26,545 nt of DNA from Segatella copri (GTDB taxonomy: Bacteria; Bacteroidota; Bacteroidia; Bacteroidales; Bacteroidaceae). The notes beneath the pieces were generated by a model. It was given only the letters and a program-made list of their open reading frames with translations. It was not told where the DNA came from and made no database searches. Location of the stretch: contig NZ_JAHOEA010000048.1 in the NCBI RefSeq assembly GCF_019127135.1, forward strand, positions 1-26,545, given 5' to 3'. Within the stretch, counting starts at the first letter, position 1, and each line of letters begins with the position of its first letter. This document shows positions 6,846-16,056 of the stretch, one piece after another. The position numbers were made by a program, and so were the translations under genes.

Positions 6846-9686
6846 TTATTCAGGTTTCCCTGATTTCTTCAGTAAAGGGGCGAGGAACTTGTAGGTATAT
6901 CCCTTCTGCTGTTTTACCATTTCTTCTGGTGTTCCGGCAAAGAGGAGTTGACCGCCGCCTCGTCCACCTTCCGGACCCATGTCGATGAGCCAGTCGGCGA
7001 GTTTGATGACATCGAGATTGTGCTCGATGATGATGACCGTATTGCCACGGTCTACCAGTTTCTGGAGTACATCCATCAGGATGCGGATGTCTTCGAAATG
7101 CAGACCGGTTGTCGGTTCATCGAGAATATAGAGCGTCTTGCCCGTATCACGCTTCGAGAGTTCGGTAGCCAGTTTTACGCGCTGACTTTCACCGCCAGAG
7201 AGGGTAGTGGAACTCTGTCCTAACCTGATGTATCCGAGACCTACATTCTGTAATGCCTTGATCTTCTGCAGTATCTGAGGAACATTCTCGAAGAAATCTA
7301 CCGCCTGGTTGATGGTCATGTCGAGAACATCGGCGATGCTCTTTCCCTTGTATCTTACCTCCAGCGTCTCGCGGTTGTAGCGTTTGCCGTGGCATACCTC
7401 ACAAGGTACGTAGACATCCGGCAGGAAGTTCATCTCGATGGTCTTATATCCGTTACCCTTACATTCCTCGCATCTTCCACCTTTCACATTGAAGGAGAAT
7501 CTGCCTGGCTTGTAACCGCGGATCTTTGCCTCGGGAAGTCCTACGAAGAGTGAGCGGATATCGCTGAACACGCCTGTGTAGGTTGCTGGATTGCTGCGAG
7601 GCGTCCTGCCAATCGGACTCTGGTCTACATTCACTACCTTGTCGATATTCTCGATACCCTCGATGCTCTCGTATGGCATCGGTTTCTTGAGCGAACGGTA
7701 GAAATGCTGCGAGAGGATAGGCTGGAGAGTCTCGTTGATGAGAGTAGATTTGCCTGAGCCACTGACACCCGTTACGACAATGAGTTTGCCGAGTGGAAAA
7801 TCAACATCCACCCCCTTGAGGTTGTTGCCCGTTGCTCCGTGAATGGTGATATGCTTGCCGTTGCCTTCTCTGCGGAGGGTAGGCACCTCAATAGCCATCT
7901 TTCCGTTGAGATACTGGGCGGTGATGGTATCGGTCTTGAGCATCTCCTGAGGTGTGCCCTGGAAGACAACTTCACCTCCCTTGCGTCCCGCCTTTGGACC
8001 GATATCTACTATCCAGTCGGCAGCCCGCATCATATCTTCATCGTGCTCCACCACAATAACGGTATTGCCCAGGTCGCGAAGTTCCTTCAGACTGTTGAGC
8101 AGACGTTCGTTGTCGCGCTGGTGTAGACCGATGCTCGGCTCATCGAGGATATAGAGCACGTTGACCAGCTGGCTACCAATCTGAGTAGCCAGACGGATGC
8201 GCTGGCTCTCGCCACCCGATAGAGAAGCTGACTGGCGGTTGAGCGAGAGATAATTGAGTCCCACATCTAGGAGGAAGGTGACGCGTGAGCGCAACTCCTT
8301 GATGATTTCGTGGGCCACCTTCGCTTTCATCGAAGGCAGATGCTGTTCCACTTCTTCGAGCCAATTGCGCAGTTCATCGATGTCGAGACTGGCTACTTCG
8401 GATATATTCTTATCCCAGATCTTGAAAGAGAGCGATTCTTTTTTGAGTCGCAAACCATGACATTCAGGACATTCGATGGTAGAGATAAACTGGTCTGCCC
8501 ATTTCTTGCCCGCCGCACTCTCGTCATCCTCCATCACCTTCTGCAGGTAGTCGATGATGCCATCGTAGGCGCAGAAATAGTCGGTAGAGGTATGCACCTT
8601 TTCCTTTTCTATCTTCACGTTTTCGAGCGAACCATAGAGAATTTCCTGCATGGCATCGCCCGGAATCTCGCAGATAGGCGTCTTCAGGTTGAGGTCATAC
8701 TTGCTGAGCAATGATTCTATCTGCCAGAAAATCATCTGGTTCTTGTATTTGCCGAGCGGAGCGATGCCGCCTTCATGGATGCTGAGTTTATCATCGGGAA
8801 TTACCTTCTTGATATCAATCTGGTTCACCTTTCCCAGACCCTTGCAATGCGGACAGGCACCTTCGGGAGAGTTGAAGGAGAACATGTTAGGAGCTGGATC
8901 CTGGTAGGCGATACCCGTTACAGGGTCCATGAGACGCTTGGAGTAAGTCTTGGCCTCCTTGGCACCTTTCTCAAGAACCATCACCATGCCGTCGCCCTGT
9001 TTCATAGCCGTCGCCACACTCTTGCGGATACGTTCCTCATCCTCTTCCTTCACCACCAGTTTATCTACCACAGCTTCTATATTGTGGTTCTTGTAGCGGT
9101 CGGTTTTCATATTGGGAACGATTTCGAGGATGTTGCCGTCGAGTCGCACGTAGAGATACCCCTTTTTGCGCATACTTTCGAAGAGTTCGCGGTAATGACC
9201 CTTGCGCTGGCGAACGAGTGGAGCGAGCAGGAAGATAGCCTTGCCCTTATAATCGCTGAGAATCATGTCGATGACCTGTTCCTCGGTATATTTCATCATC
9301 TCCTCGCCACTCTGATAGCTGTATGCAGTACCGGCGCGGGCATAGAGCAGACGGAGATAATCGTAAATCTCGGTGGTAGTGCCCACGGTAGAGCGGGGAT
9401 TCTTGTTGGTGGTTTTCTGTTCGATGCTGATGACCGGACTCAATCCCGTAATCTTGTCAACATCCGGGCGTTCCATATTACCCAGAAAGTTGCGGGCATA
9501 GGCAGAGAAAGTTTCGATATATCTGCGCTGACCTTCGGCAAAGATGGTGTCGAAAGCCAGTGAACTCTTGCCCGAACCCGAGAGTCCGGTAATCACGGTG
9601 AGGGAATCACGCGGAATCTCTACATCTATGTTTTTGAGGTTGTGGACCCGTGCGCCCCATACATTTATCTTTTCTTCTGAATTCAT
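6846..9686 (-). CDS. uvrA: UvrA, excinuclease ABC subunit A
   Basis: UvrA is the damage-sensing ATPase of nucleotide excision repair; it loads UvrB at lesions. The 946-aa length is normal. The first ATPase has Walker [10 protein letters not shown] at 34-42 and signature [12 protein letters not shown] with [12 protein letters not shown]. The second has Walker [10 protein letters not shown] at 640-648 and [12 protein letters not shown] with LDEPTTGLH. Zinc-binding cysteine pairs are at 278/281 with 406/409, and at 739/742 with 762/765. The gene starts 27 bases after the T9SS-domain gene stop and probably shares its promoter. No strong terminator is visible downstream. The antisense open frames inside this gene are shadows. 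Confidence 0.98.
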   Translation of the reverse strand: MNSEEKINVWGARVHNLKNIDVEIPRDSLTVITGLSGSGKSSLAFDTIFAEGQRRYIETFSAYARNFLGNMERPDVDKITGLSPVISIEQKTTNKNPRSTVGTTTEIYDYLRLLYARAGTAYSYQSGEEMMKYTEEQVIDMILSDYKGKAIFLLAPLVRQRKGHYRELFESMRKKGYLYVRLDGNILEIVPNMKTDRYKNHNIEAVVDKLVVKEEDEERIRKSVATAMKQGDGMVMVLEKGAKEAKTYSKRLMDPVTGIAYQDPAPNMFSFNSPEGACPHCKGLGKVNQIDIKKVIPDDKLSIHEGGIAPLGKYKNQMIFWQIESLLSKYDLNLKTPICEIPGDAMQEILYGSLENVKIEKEKVHTSTDYFCAYDGIIDYLQKVMEDDESAAGKKWADQFISTIECPECHGLRLKKESLSFKIWDKNISEVASLDIDELRNWLEEVEQHLPSMKAKVAHEIIKELRSRVTFLLDVGLNYLSLNRQSASLSGGESQRIRLATQIGSQLVNVLYILDEPSIGLHQRDNERLLNSLKELRDLGNTVIVVEHDEDMMRAADWIVDIGPKAGRKGGEVVFQGTPQEMLKTDTITAQYLNGKMAIEVPTLRREGNGKHITIHGATGNNLKGVDVDFPLGKLIVVTGVSGSGKSTLINETLQPILSQHFYRSLKKPMPYESIEGIENIDKVVNVDQSPIGRTPRSNPATYTGVFSDIRSLFVGLPEAKIRGYKPGRFSFNVKGGRCEECKGNGYKTIEMNFLPDVYVPCEVCHGKRYNRETLEVRYKGKSIADVLDMTINQAVDFFENVPQILQKIKALQNVGLGYIRLGQSSTTLSGGESQRVKLATELSKRDTGKTLYILDEPTTGLHFEDIRILMDVLQKLVDRGNTVIIIEHNLDVIKLADWLIDMGPEGGRGGGQLLFAGTPEEMVKQQKGYTYKFLAPLLKKSGKPE

Positions 9687-9713
9687 ATTCCAATTCTGCT
9701 AATTGCTGTTTGC

Positions 9714-10136
9714 CTAATAGTTACTGTTCTGCTCTTCGCTATAACCTCTGAGCAGGTTGACATCACGTTTGATGTTATACACCACGCCATCTGCCCCCTT
9801 CGCCTTGACGAGACAGAAGTAGACACCCTCCTTGACCGGTTTTCCGCGGTAGGTGCCATCCCATCCCGTGGCAGGGTCGGTCCATTCATAGAGTTTCTGT
9901 CCCCACCTATTATATATATAGGCGTGGAACTCTTCGATATTCCGGTAACCATCCTTTGGCTTATAGATGTCGTTGATGCCATCGCCATTTGGAGAGAAGG
10001 CATTCGGCATGAGAAGAGAACTGACCTTGGTCGTCTCTTCTGTGTTGTCCTCCTCGTCGTCGTTGACTTCCTGAGCGTGTAATTGACACGTCAAAAGTGG
10101 CAACATGATGCAAAGTAATGCTATTTTTCGTCTCAT
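9714..10136 (-). CDS. Minimal T9SS type-B sorting-domain (gliding motility CHU_C-like) protein
   Basis: The 140-aa precursor has a signal peptide ending near residue 21 (LTCQLHA, then QE) and an acidic linker (NDDEEDNTEETT). Nearly all the rest is a C-terminal domain of the type seen on cargo of the type IX secretion system: PNAFSPNGDGINDIY, YNRWGQKLYEW, WDGTYRGKPVKEGVYF and the final RDVNLLRG. Such domains usually follow large secreted adhesins or enzymes. Here it stands almost alone, with only a short linker. It would be exported to the periplasm and probably handled by the T9SS. It lies upstream of uvrA in an apparent two-gene operon with no obvious functional link. Confidence 0.85.
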   Translation of the reverse strand: MRRKIALLCIMLPLLTCQLHAQEVNDDEEDNTEETTKVSSLLMPNAFSPNGDGINDIYKPKDGYRNIEEFHAYIYNRWGQKLYEWTDPATGWDGTYRGKPVKEGVYFCLVKAKGADGVVYNIKRDVNLLRGYSEEQNSNY

Positions 10137-10153
10137 TTCTAAAATAATTTGTG

Positions 10154-10161
10154 CAAAGATA
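10154..10161 (-). promoter_or_regulatory. -7 box for the T9SS-domain gene and uvrA
   Basis: The minus strand reads TATCTTTG followed by CAC, a perfect TAnnTTTG box ending 17 bases before the ATG at 10136. The leader would be very short. Confidence 0.65.
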
Positions 10162-10178
10162 ATAAAAAGATGAGAGAT

Positions 10179-10211
10179 ATTGCGTCAGATGCAAGATTTT
10201 TTGTATTTTTG
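10179..10211 (+). promoter_or_regulatory. Promoter of the LysM-domain gene
   Basis: TATTTTTG at 10204-10211 matches TAnnTTTG. ATTG at 10179-10182 lies 21 bases upstream as a weak -33 element. The start codon at 10262 follows after a leader of about 45 bases. The promoter is arranged back-to-back with the T9SS/uvrA promoter. Confidence 0.6.
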
Positions 10212-10261
10212 CAGATGAAAACATGAAATATTTGAAGATATCGTTAAAAAAATCTTGAGAT

Positions 10262-11656
10262 ATGAGACAAAAAATGAGATATTTCCTGCTGTTCGTTGGG
10301 CTTCTGCTCAGTGTCAGCATTGGCGCGCAGACTGTAAAATGGCGCGACATTTACACGGTTAAAAAGAAAGATACCATCTTTGGTATCGCCAACAAATACG
10401 GATTGAGCCTTCCTGAACTGATGGATGCCAATCCGGAGATGAAGCGTGAGGGATACATGCTGCAGAAGGGAGCTACGCTCTTTATTCCATACGCCAAGGA
10501 CCAGAAGAATCCTAATCAGGTGAATGGTCAGAAGTCGGGGAATGGGGCAACGGTTCAGAAAACAGCTGCAGCTCCGGCAACCTCAAAGGCTGCTGTTGCC
10601 AGAAATGCGGTAAAGGTAGGCGTGATGTTACCTTTGCATAATGTTGATGGCGACGGCAAGCGAATGGTGGAGTATTACCGCGGTTTGCTGCTGGCTTGCG
10701 AAACCCTGAAGCAGCAGGGCACCGATATAGATGTGCGTGCCTGGAACGTTTCTATTGATGCTGATATCCGGAATACACTCTTGCAGGAGGGTGCTAACCA
10801 ATGCGACATCATCTTTGGTCCACTTTATACCAAGCAGGTGGCTCCGCTGACCAACTTCTGCAAGACCTACGGCATCAAAATGGTGATTCCGTTCTCTATC
10901 AGTGGAGATGATGTAGAAAGAAACAAAGAGATTTTCCAGGTTTATCAGAGCGATGATGCGCTGAATGATGCGACCATCAAGGCATTCCTGAGCCGATTTA
11001 CCAATGTGCATCCTATCTTTGTAGACTGCAATGATTCTACTTCGAGAAAGGGCAATTTTACGTTCGGTCTCCGCAAGGAACTGGAACGCAGGAAAATCAA
11101 TTATAGCATCACCAATGTGAATTCAAGTGTCGAGCAGTTTGCCAAGGCTTTCATGCCTTCCAAGCAGAATGTGATTATCCTGAACACGGGACGTTCGCCA
11201 CAGTTGACTCAGGTTTTGAACAAACTCGACGAATTTGATGCGAAGTATCCAGGTGCAGCCATCTCTCTCTTCGGCTATACCGAATGGCTGATGTATGCCA
11301 AGTATAATCTGGAAAGATTCTATAAGTATGATACTTATATCCCTTCCACCTTCTATTATAACCCGAACTCAGCACAGACCAAGGCGCTTGAGGGCCGTTA
11401 TGAGCGATGGTTCCATCAGCCTATGATGGTGGCACAGCCAAGATTCGCCATCACCGGTTTCGATCACGGAATGTATCTGATTCAGGGTGTCAAGAGATAT
11501 GGAAAGAACTTCACAGGTGAGCGTCAACAGATGACTTACCAGCCCGTGCAGACTCCACTCCGTTTCGAAAAGACCAGTAGAGGAGGATACAAGAACAAGA
11601 GTTTCCAGTTGATTCACTATACCTTTAATCATCAGATAGAGGCGGTGAAGTACTAG
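10262..11656 (+). CDS. LysM-domain protein with a periplasmic-binding-protein-like domain
   Basis: A signal peptide (residues 1-22, cleavage after SIGA) is followed by one LysM domain at about 31-76 (YTVKKKDTIFGIANKYGLSL through ATLFIP), which binds peptidoglycan. After an alanine/threonine-rich linker (about 80-112) comes a region resembling type 1 periplasmic binding proteins: VKVGVMLPLHN at about 117 and IIFGPLYTKQVAPL near 183. Bacteroidetes carry many LysM proteins of this layout, usually annotated as amino-acid-binding or LysM proteins; the ligand is unknown. By analogy with LpoA-like proteins, a role in regulating cell-wall synthesis is possible. An internal ATG four codons downstream (MRYFLLF) could also be the start. 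The next gene follows after 55 bases of tandem repeats. Confidence 0.85.
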   Translation: MRQKMRYFLLFVGLLLSVSIGAQTVKWRDIYTVKKKDTIFGIANKYGLSLPELMDANPEMKREGYMLQKGATLFIPYAKDQKNPNQVNGQKSGNGATVQKTAAAPATSKAAVARNAVKVGVMLPLHNVDGDGKRMVEYYRGLLLACETLKQQGTDIDVRAWNVSIDADIRNTLLQEGANQCDIIFGPLYTKQVAPLTNFCKTYGIKMVIPFSISGDDVERNKEIFQVYQSDDALNDATIKAFLSRFTNVHPIFVDCNDSTSRKGNFTFGLRKELERRKINYSITNVNSSVEQFAKAFMPSKQNVIILNTGRSPQLTQVLNKLDEFDAKYPGAAISLFGYTEWLMYAKYNLERFYKYDTYIPSTFYYNPNSAQTKALEGRYERWFHQPMMVAQPRFAITGFDHGMYLIQGVKRYGKNFTGERQQMTYQPVQTPLRFEKTSRGGYKNKSFQLIHYTFNHQIEAVKY

Positions 11657-11712
11657 TTTATAGTTTACAATTTATAGTTTACAATTTATAGTTTACAATT
11701 TATAGTTGATAA
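11657..11712. repeat. 14-bp tandem repeat between the LysM and porin genes
   Basis: TTTATAGTTTACAA is repeated exactly three times (11657-11698). It is followed by a degenerate fourth copy, TTTATAGTTGATAA, that runs into the ATG at 11712. Similar AT-rich runs occur at 12472-12500 and 14700-14725, so it is a low-complexity intergenic filler type common in this genome. Confidence 0.9.
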
Positions 11713-12473
11713 TGAATAGAAATATTGGGCTGCTGATTCTGATGCTCATCTTCGGAATTCCAGTTTCGGCACAGATAGGAGAGCATCGTAATGATTTCGC
11801 CATCGGTTTTAATGGAGGCTATATGATGAGTAGCGTAGGATTCACACCCGAGGTACAGCAGAAGCAGCACGGCGGACTGACGGGCGGTTTCTCGATGAGA
11901 TATACCTGCGAGAAATATTTCAAGACCATCTGTTCTATCTATGCCGAAGTAAACTATGCGCAGGCAGGATGGGAAGAGGATATCCTGGATATGGAGAATA
12001 ATCCGGTGATTATCACCGAAACCAAAGAGGCGATGGCTTACAAGCGTACCATCAACTATATTCAGGTGCCAATCTTTGCGCATCTGGCATGGGGTAGGGA
12101 GACAAGAGGACTGAATATCTTCGTGAATGCCGGTCCGCAGTTTGGTCTCTATCTGAGTGATTCGCAGAAGACCAACTTCTCGGTAGAGCACATGCCGGCA
12201 ACCGACAATAACCGTGTAAGTCCGGTGGTGGCTCAGGATACGATGGCAGTCAAGAATAAGCTCGATTATGGTATCGCCTTGGGTCTGGGTGCTGAATACA
12301 GTATTCCGAAGGTGGGGCATTTCCTTGCTGAAGCCCGCTACTACTATGGCTTGGGTAATATCTACGGTGCTTCTAAGCGTGATTATTTCGGAAAGAGTAA
12401 CTACGGACAGATTGTTCTGAAACTCTCTTATCTCTTTGATATCACCAGAACGAAGAACGTGAAACGGAAATAG
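11712..12473 (+). CDS. Outer-membrane beta-barrel protein (PorT-like porin family)
   Basis: The 253-aa product has a clear signal peptide (MNRNIGLLILMLIFGIPVSA, cleavage before QIG). Alternating amphipathic strands with aromatic ends follow: FAIGFNGGYMMSSVGF, YAEVNYAQAGW, INYIQVPIFAHLAWG, LNIFVNAGPQFGLYL, YGIALGLGAEYSI, AEARYYYGLGNIY and a terminal strand GQIVLKLSYLFDI. This is the pattern of eight-stranded OMP_b-brl_2 proteins. I chose the ATG at 11712; an upstream TTG would add only two residues. No separate promoter is obvious, so it may be transcribed with the LysM gene. Its role is unknown beyond being an outer-membrane barrel. Confidence 0.85.
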   Translation: MNRNIGLLILMLIFGIPVSAQIGEHRNDFAIGFNGGYMMSSVGFTPEVQQKQHGGLTGGFSMRYTCEKYFKTICSIYAEVNYAQAGWEEDILDMENNPVIITETKEAMAYKRTINYIQVPIFAHLAWGRETRGLNIFVNAGPQFGLYLSDSQKTNFSVEHMPATDNNRVSPVVAQDTMAVKNKLDYGIALGLGAEYSIPKVGHFLAEARYYYGLGNIYGASKRDYFGKSNYGQIVLKLSYLFDITRTKNVKRK

Positions 12474-12535
12474 ATGATAATTAATAATTGATAATTAATA
12501 ATGATAACGGGTTTATCATTTATGTTTTAAAGAAA

Positions 12536-13912
12536 ATGAGTACAACAGAAAAAATGCAGATGAAATTGAGCGACTCGAAGTCAGCTCGCTGGACCGCCCT
12601 CCTCATCGTGAGTATCACGATGATGTTCGGTTACTTTTTTACGGATGTGATGTCTCCACTGGAGCCTCTCTTGACAGCAGCCAAGGGAGCAGAGAATGGT
12701 CTCGGACTCGGATGGAATTCGGATGAGTACGGCTTCTTCTCTGGAGCTTACGGATACTTCAATGTGTTCCTCCTGCTTCTCTTCTTCGGTGGTCTTATCC
12801 TCGATAAGTTTGGCATCCGTTTCACTGGTATCCTCTCTACCGTCTTGATGTTTGGTGGAGCCTTGTTGAAGTGGTATGCTTTAGGTCATGAGTTTGACGG
12901 AATGGTTGCTGTGCCATTCTTCGGTACTTATAGTACACAGGTAGTGATAGCTGCACTTGGCTTTGCCATCTATGGTGTAGGATGCGAGATATGCGGTATC
13001 ACTGTGAGCAAGGTCATCGTGAAATGGTTTACGGGCCATGAGTTAGCTCTGGCAATGGGTGTACAGGTTGCTACGGCTCGTTTGGGAACTGCTGCAGCTC
13101 TGAGTGCTTCTCTTCCTTTTGCCAAGGCGATGGGCGGTGTTTCTGCTTCTGTTGCTTTAGGTGCCGTATTGCTTTGCGCAGGTGTACTGGTTTATCTGGT
13201 TTATTGCGTGATGGACAAGAAGGAGGATGCTTCTGCGGCAGCTGTAGCTACAGAACCGGAAGAAGGTTTCAAGTTTTCAGACTTGGGCGGTTTGTTCAAG
13301 ACAACAGGTTTCTGGTATGTGGCATTCCTTTGCCTGATGTTCTATGCCGGTGTATTCCCATTTCTGAAGTTTGCTACCAAACTGATGATTTTCAAGTATG
13401 GTGTGGATGCTAATTTGGCAGGTCTGATTCCTGCGATGTTGCCATTCGGTACCATCTTCCTCACACCGCTCTTCGGTAGTATATACGATAAGTATGGCAA
13501 GGGTGCTACGCTGATGATTATCGGCAGTTGCCTCCTGACCTTTGTACACGTCATGTTTGCCCTGCCAATCAACTCATGGGTGCTTGCCATCGTGCTGATG
13601 CTCATCCTGGGCATCGCATTTGGACTGGTACCATCAGCCATGTGGCCATCTGTGCCAAAGATTATCCCAATGAAACTCTTAGGAACTGCATACGCCCTTA
13701 TCTTCTATATCCAGAACATCGGACTGGCTCTCATTCCGGTATGGATTGGAAAGGTGAACCAGGCTAACACGGGTGCTGATGGTGTTATCGACTATACCCA
13801 GACGATGACCATCTTTGCAGCCTTTGGTGTGATTGCTATTATCATCTCTTTCCTCCTCTTGTTTGAAGATAAGAGAAAGGGATATGGATTGCAGAAGCCT
13901 AATGTAAAATAA
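12536..13912 (+). CDS. Major facilitator superfamily transporter, MFSD1-like
   Basis: The 458-aa protein has about 12 membrane helices in two halves, separated by a charged loop (DKKEDASAAAVATEPEEGF). Recognisable features are GGLILDKFGIRFTG after helix 2, GIAFGLVPSAMWPSVPKIIP, and LGTAYALIFYIQNIGLALIP in the C-terminal half. The last two resemble MFSD1, a dipeptide uniporter of lysosomes, so peptide or amino-acid transport is plausible but unproven. I start at ATG 12536 (MSTTEK); the longer frame begins at a TTG within AT-rich spacer. The 62-base gap after the porin gene holds an AATGATAA/TTATCATT hairpin (12500-12507 with 12513-12520) and no clear promoter. Confidence 0.85.
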   Translation: MSTTEKMQMKLSDSKSARWTALLIVSITMMFGYFFTDVMSPLEPLLTAAKGAENGLGLGWNSDEYGFFSGAYGYFNVFLLLLFFGGLILDKFGIRFTGILSTVLMFGGALLKWYALGHEFDGMVAVPFFGTYSTQVVIAALGFAIYGVGCEICGITVSKVIVKWFTGHELALAMGVQVATARLGTAAALSASLPFAKAMGGVSASVALGAVLLCAGVLVYLVYCVMDKKEDASAAAVATEPEEGFKFSDLGGLFKTTGFWYVAFLCLMFYAGVFPFLKFATKLMIFKYGVDANLAGLIPAMLPFGTIFLTPLFGSIYDKYGKGATLMIIGSCLLTFVHVMFALPINSWVLAIVLMLILGIAFGLVPSAMWPSVPKIIPMKLLGTAYALIFYIQNIGLALIPVWIGKVNQANTGADGVIDYTQTMTIFAAFGVIAIIISFLLLFEDKRKGYGLQKPNVK

Positions 13913-13933
13913 GTGAAGAGCGAAGAACAAAGA
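13911..13933 (+). repeat. Left copy of an inverted 23-bp repeat flanking the WG-repeat gene
   Basis: This sequence matches the reverse complement of 14853-14875 at 21 of 23 positions. The purine-rich core is GTGAAGAGCGAAGAAC. Further variants of the GAAGAGTGAAGA motif follow up to 13970. Confidence 0.7.
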
Positions 13934-14034
13934 GCAAATTGAGTGAAGAGTAAAAAACGAAGAGTGAAGAATTCGTTTGCTTTTTGTTCTTCTAAATCTT
14001 TGAAAGTATAATTTTTAAAAGAAAGGAAATAACC

Positions 14035-14709
14035 ATGAATGCGACACCTGAATCATTGATTAAGGACTATGCTGACCCGATAGAGCAGCAGGAGATTGAC
14101 AAGTTTGTATGTTCTGAGATGGGCAGACAGATACACCGGTATATCAAGGGTATGTCGGGTACCAAGCAAGCTATGTTGAAATTTGAGGAAAGGCTAGCCA
14201 GCCTCTCTGTACCAGAGAAGGAGAAGGCGATAGCCAAGTATATTGATCTGAACAGAAAAGCATTGGATGGTCTTGACTTGAAGATGATTCTGGTCCGTTC
14301 GGTAGCCAACTATTGTGATACCTTCCAGTATATGCTGGATTTTGTCAACGATAAGCGCAAGATGGTTTTCTATTACCAGCGCATCAAGGCGAAATACATT
14401 CAATATCATGAAGTATTTGAGCAGGATGGAAAGTTCGGTATGAAAGATCATCAAGGCAACATCTTACTCTCGCCAACTTATAATTTCTTGCGCACCTGCT
14501 ACATTTATAATGATGACTTGAGCATCATGCCGGTAATAGCCGAGAAGAATGGCAAGATGGGACTGGTAATGCCGGATGGTAACGATACGGTAGTGGCGGA
14601 TTTCCTTTACGACGAAATTTGCTTGCGTGATGAATATCCTTACTTCGAAGCATCAAAAGATGGCGAGAACGGATTTCTTGACAAGACTGGTAACTTTGTT
14701 AATAGTTAA
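14035..14709 (+). CDS. WG-repeat-like protein
   Basis: The 224-aa protein has a helical N-terminal half (about 1-125) without a signal peptide. The C-terminal half contains three WG-type repeats, in which G-K-x-G is followed by a short strand and a D/G turn: GKFGMKDHQGNILLSPTYNF, GKMGLVMPDGNDTVVADFLY and GENGFLDKTGNFV. WG repeats usually form beta structures for protein-protein contacts. The start is supported by AAAGGAAATAACC just upstream. A weak -7-like AATCTTTG (13995-14002) with TTTG at 13976-13979 might be its promoter. A strong terminator follows at 14729-14770. The function is unknown. Confidence 0.75.
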   Translation: MNATPESLIKDYADPIEQQEIDKFVCSEMGRQIHRYIKGMSGTKQAMLKFEERLASLSVPEKEKAIAKYIDLNRKALDGLDLKMILVRSVANYCDTFQYMLDFVNDKRKMVFYYQRIKAKYIQYHEVFEQDGKFGMKDHQGNILLSPTYNFLRTCYIYNDDLSIMPVIAEKNGKMGLVMPDGNDTVVADFLYDEICLRDEYPYFEASKDGENGFLDKTGNFVNS

Positions 14710-14728
14710 CAGTTTATAGTTAATAGAG

Positions 14729-14770
14729 AAAGGGCAATCAGGTTTGGTATGAACCAACTGATTGCCCTTT
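14729..14770 (+). terminator. Strong intrinsic terminator of the WG-repeat gene
   Basis: AAAGGGCAATCAG (14729-14741) pairs with CTGATTGCCCTTT (14758-14770). An inner TTGG/CCAA extends the stem and T residues follow. A second small hairpin, GTTGCT-ATT-AGCAAC (14779-14793) followed by TTAGTTTTT, lies just after it. The main hairpin may also stop minus strand transcripts from rpoD. Confidence 0.85.
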
Positions 14771-14852
14771 TTACTTTCGTTGCTATTAGCAACTTAGTTT
14801 TTATCTGATTTTTCTCTCGTCTTCAATCCCTAGTGAAGAAAAGCAAAAGAAT

Positions 14853-14875
14853 TCTTCGTTCTTCACTCTTCACTT
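14853..14875 (-). repeat. Right copy of the inverted 23-bp repeat
   Basis: This is the inverse of 13911-13933 with two mismatches. It lies only four bases before the rpoD stop on the minus strand. It looks like a dispersed intergenic element rather than part of either gene. Confidence 0.7.
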
Positions 14876-14878
14876 AAC

Positions 14879-15754
14879 TTATCCCAAGTACTTCATCAAG
14901 ATTTTGATCTTACCGCTATCACGGAGCTTGATGATACTCTTTTCGCGAATCTGGCGAACACGCTCACGGGTAAGGTTGAACTCGCTACCGATTTCCTCCA
15001 AACCCTTCTCGTGGCAACCGATACCATAGCAGTAGCACAGAATCTTGCGTTCACGGTCTTTCAATACAGAATTGAGAACTCTGTCAAGCTCGCTCGCCAT
15101 AGACTCGAAGTCTACACCCTTGTCAGTACGGCTGTCATCACCCGAAGCCATCACGTCGACCATAGCATTGTCATCATCATCGCTACCGAATGGAGCATCG
15201 ATACTCATGTGGTGATTGTCAGCCTTGATAGTCTGGTCAATCTTGCTTTCTTCCATCTTTGTGATTTGAGCGAGCTCAGCAACAGAAGGTTTGCGCTGGT
15301 TCTCCTGCTCAAACTTACTGATTTCTGCACTGATTTTGCTCAATGCACCTACCTGATTCAAAGGCAGGCGAACGATACGGCTCTGCTCAGCAATAGCCTG
15401 CAGGATGCTCTGACGAATCCACCATACAGCGTATGAGATAAACTTAAAGCCGCGGGTCTCGTCAAACTTTTCAGCAGCCTTTACCAAACCGATGTTACCC
15501 TCGTCGATGAGGTCGGTAAGAGAAAGACCTTGGTGCTGATATTGCTTAGCAACAGATACAACGAAACGAAGGTTTGCTTTTACCAATTTCTCTTTGGCAC
15601 GTTCTCCCTCACGACCGCCTTTGCGAATCTTCTGGGCAAGTTCGATTTCTTCATCGATAGAGACCATAGGCTCTCTACCAATCTCCACCAAGTACTTGTC
15701 AAGTGCTTCACTGGAACGGTTGGTTATACTCTTACTAATCTTAAGTTGTCTCAT
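14879..15754 (-). CDS. rpoD: Primary RNA polymerase sigma factor (RpoD/SigA, Bacteroidetes short form)
   Basis: The 291-aa sigma-70 factor directs RNA polymerase to the TAnnTTTG promoters seen throughout the window. Region 1.2 is at about 14-47 ([20 protein letters not shown]). Region 2 spans about 58-118, with [37 protein letters not shown] and [15 protein letters not shown]. Region 3 follows, and region 4.2 is near 252-281 ([20 protein letters not shown]). It lacks the long region 1.1 and the non-conserved insert of proteobacterial RpoD; this short form is normal for Bacteroidetes. It is monocistronic, with a promoter at 15834-15841 and a hairpin at the start of its leader. Confidence 0.95.
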   Translation of the reverse strand: MRQLKISKSITNRSSEALDKYLVEIGREPMVSIDEEIELAQKIRKGGREGERAKEKLVKANLRFVVSVAKQYQHQGLSLTDLIDEGNIGLVKAAEKFDETRGFKFISYAVWWIRQSILQAIAEQSRIVRLPLNQVGALSKISAEISKFEQENQRKPSVAELAQITKMEESKIDQTIKADNHHMSIDAPFGSDDDDNAMVDVMASGDDSRTDKGVDFESMASELDRVLNSVLKDRERKILCYCYGIGCHEKGLEEIGSEFNLTRERVRQIREKSIIKLRDSGKIKILMKYLG

Positions 15755-15805
15755 AAATATCCTTTTACCTTTCTATTTAGAATTTTTTGAAGTATTTTTG
15801 TGTAT

Positions 15806-15830
15806 CCCGAAACCTCCTCATGGTTTCGGG
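15806..15830 (-). promoter_or_regulatory. Hairpin at the 5' end of the rpoD transcript
   Basis: CCCGAAACC (15806-15814) and GGTTTCGGG (15822-15830) form a perfect 9-bp inverted repeat with a 7-base loop. It begins four bases after the -7 box, so it lies at or just past the transcription start. It may stabilise the mRNA 5' end or act as an operator. Confidence 0.6.
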
Positions 15831-15833
15831 GTG

Positions 15834-15841
15834 CAAAGGTA
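15834..15841 (-). promoter_or_regulatory. rpoD: -7 box of rpoD
   Basis: On the minus strand this reads TACCTTTG followed by C, a perfect TAnnTTTG box. The leader to the ATG at 15754 would be about 70 bases. The 302-base gap 15755-16056 otherwise holds only the rpoD hairpin and the divergent promoter of the peptide transporter. Confidence 0.75.
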
Positions 15842-15967
15842 CGAAAAAAAATGCAATTACGTTGTAATATAAACGGAAATTTTTTATCTGATTTGTCTGT
15901 TTTTTAGAATTTTAGCCGATTTTCAGTGGAAAAGTGCTATGCGATGTGCGGTTTTTTGTGCAATAAG

Positions 15968-15998
15968 TTTGAAATATGGAATAATTTATGTATCTTTG
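15968..15998 (+). promoter_or_regulatory. Promoter of the POT transporter
   Basis: TTTG (15968-15971), a 19-base spacer and TATCTTTG (15991-15998) form the best match to the Bacteroidetes consensus in the window. The leader to the ATG at 16057 is about 52 bases and A-rich. Confidence 0.85.
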
Positions 15999-16056
15999 CA
16001 CACAAATTGCGAGAAAAGAATAACTAAATAATAAAATAATAATAAAACAAAAAATT

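Noticed and set aside
8775..9563. 262-codon open frame antisense to uvrA
   Set aside because: It is the complement of a strongly conserved gene. Long antisense frames are expected from the codon use and no family features appear.
11657..11712. CRISPR-like or regulatory array from the 14-bp repeats
   Set aside because: Units are contiguous without spacers and AT-rich. The same low-complexity type recurs in other gaps nearby.
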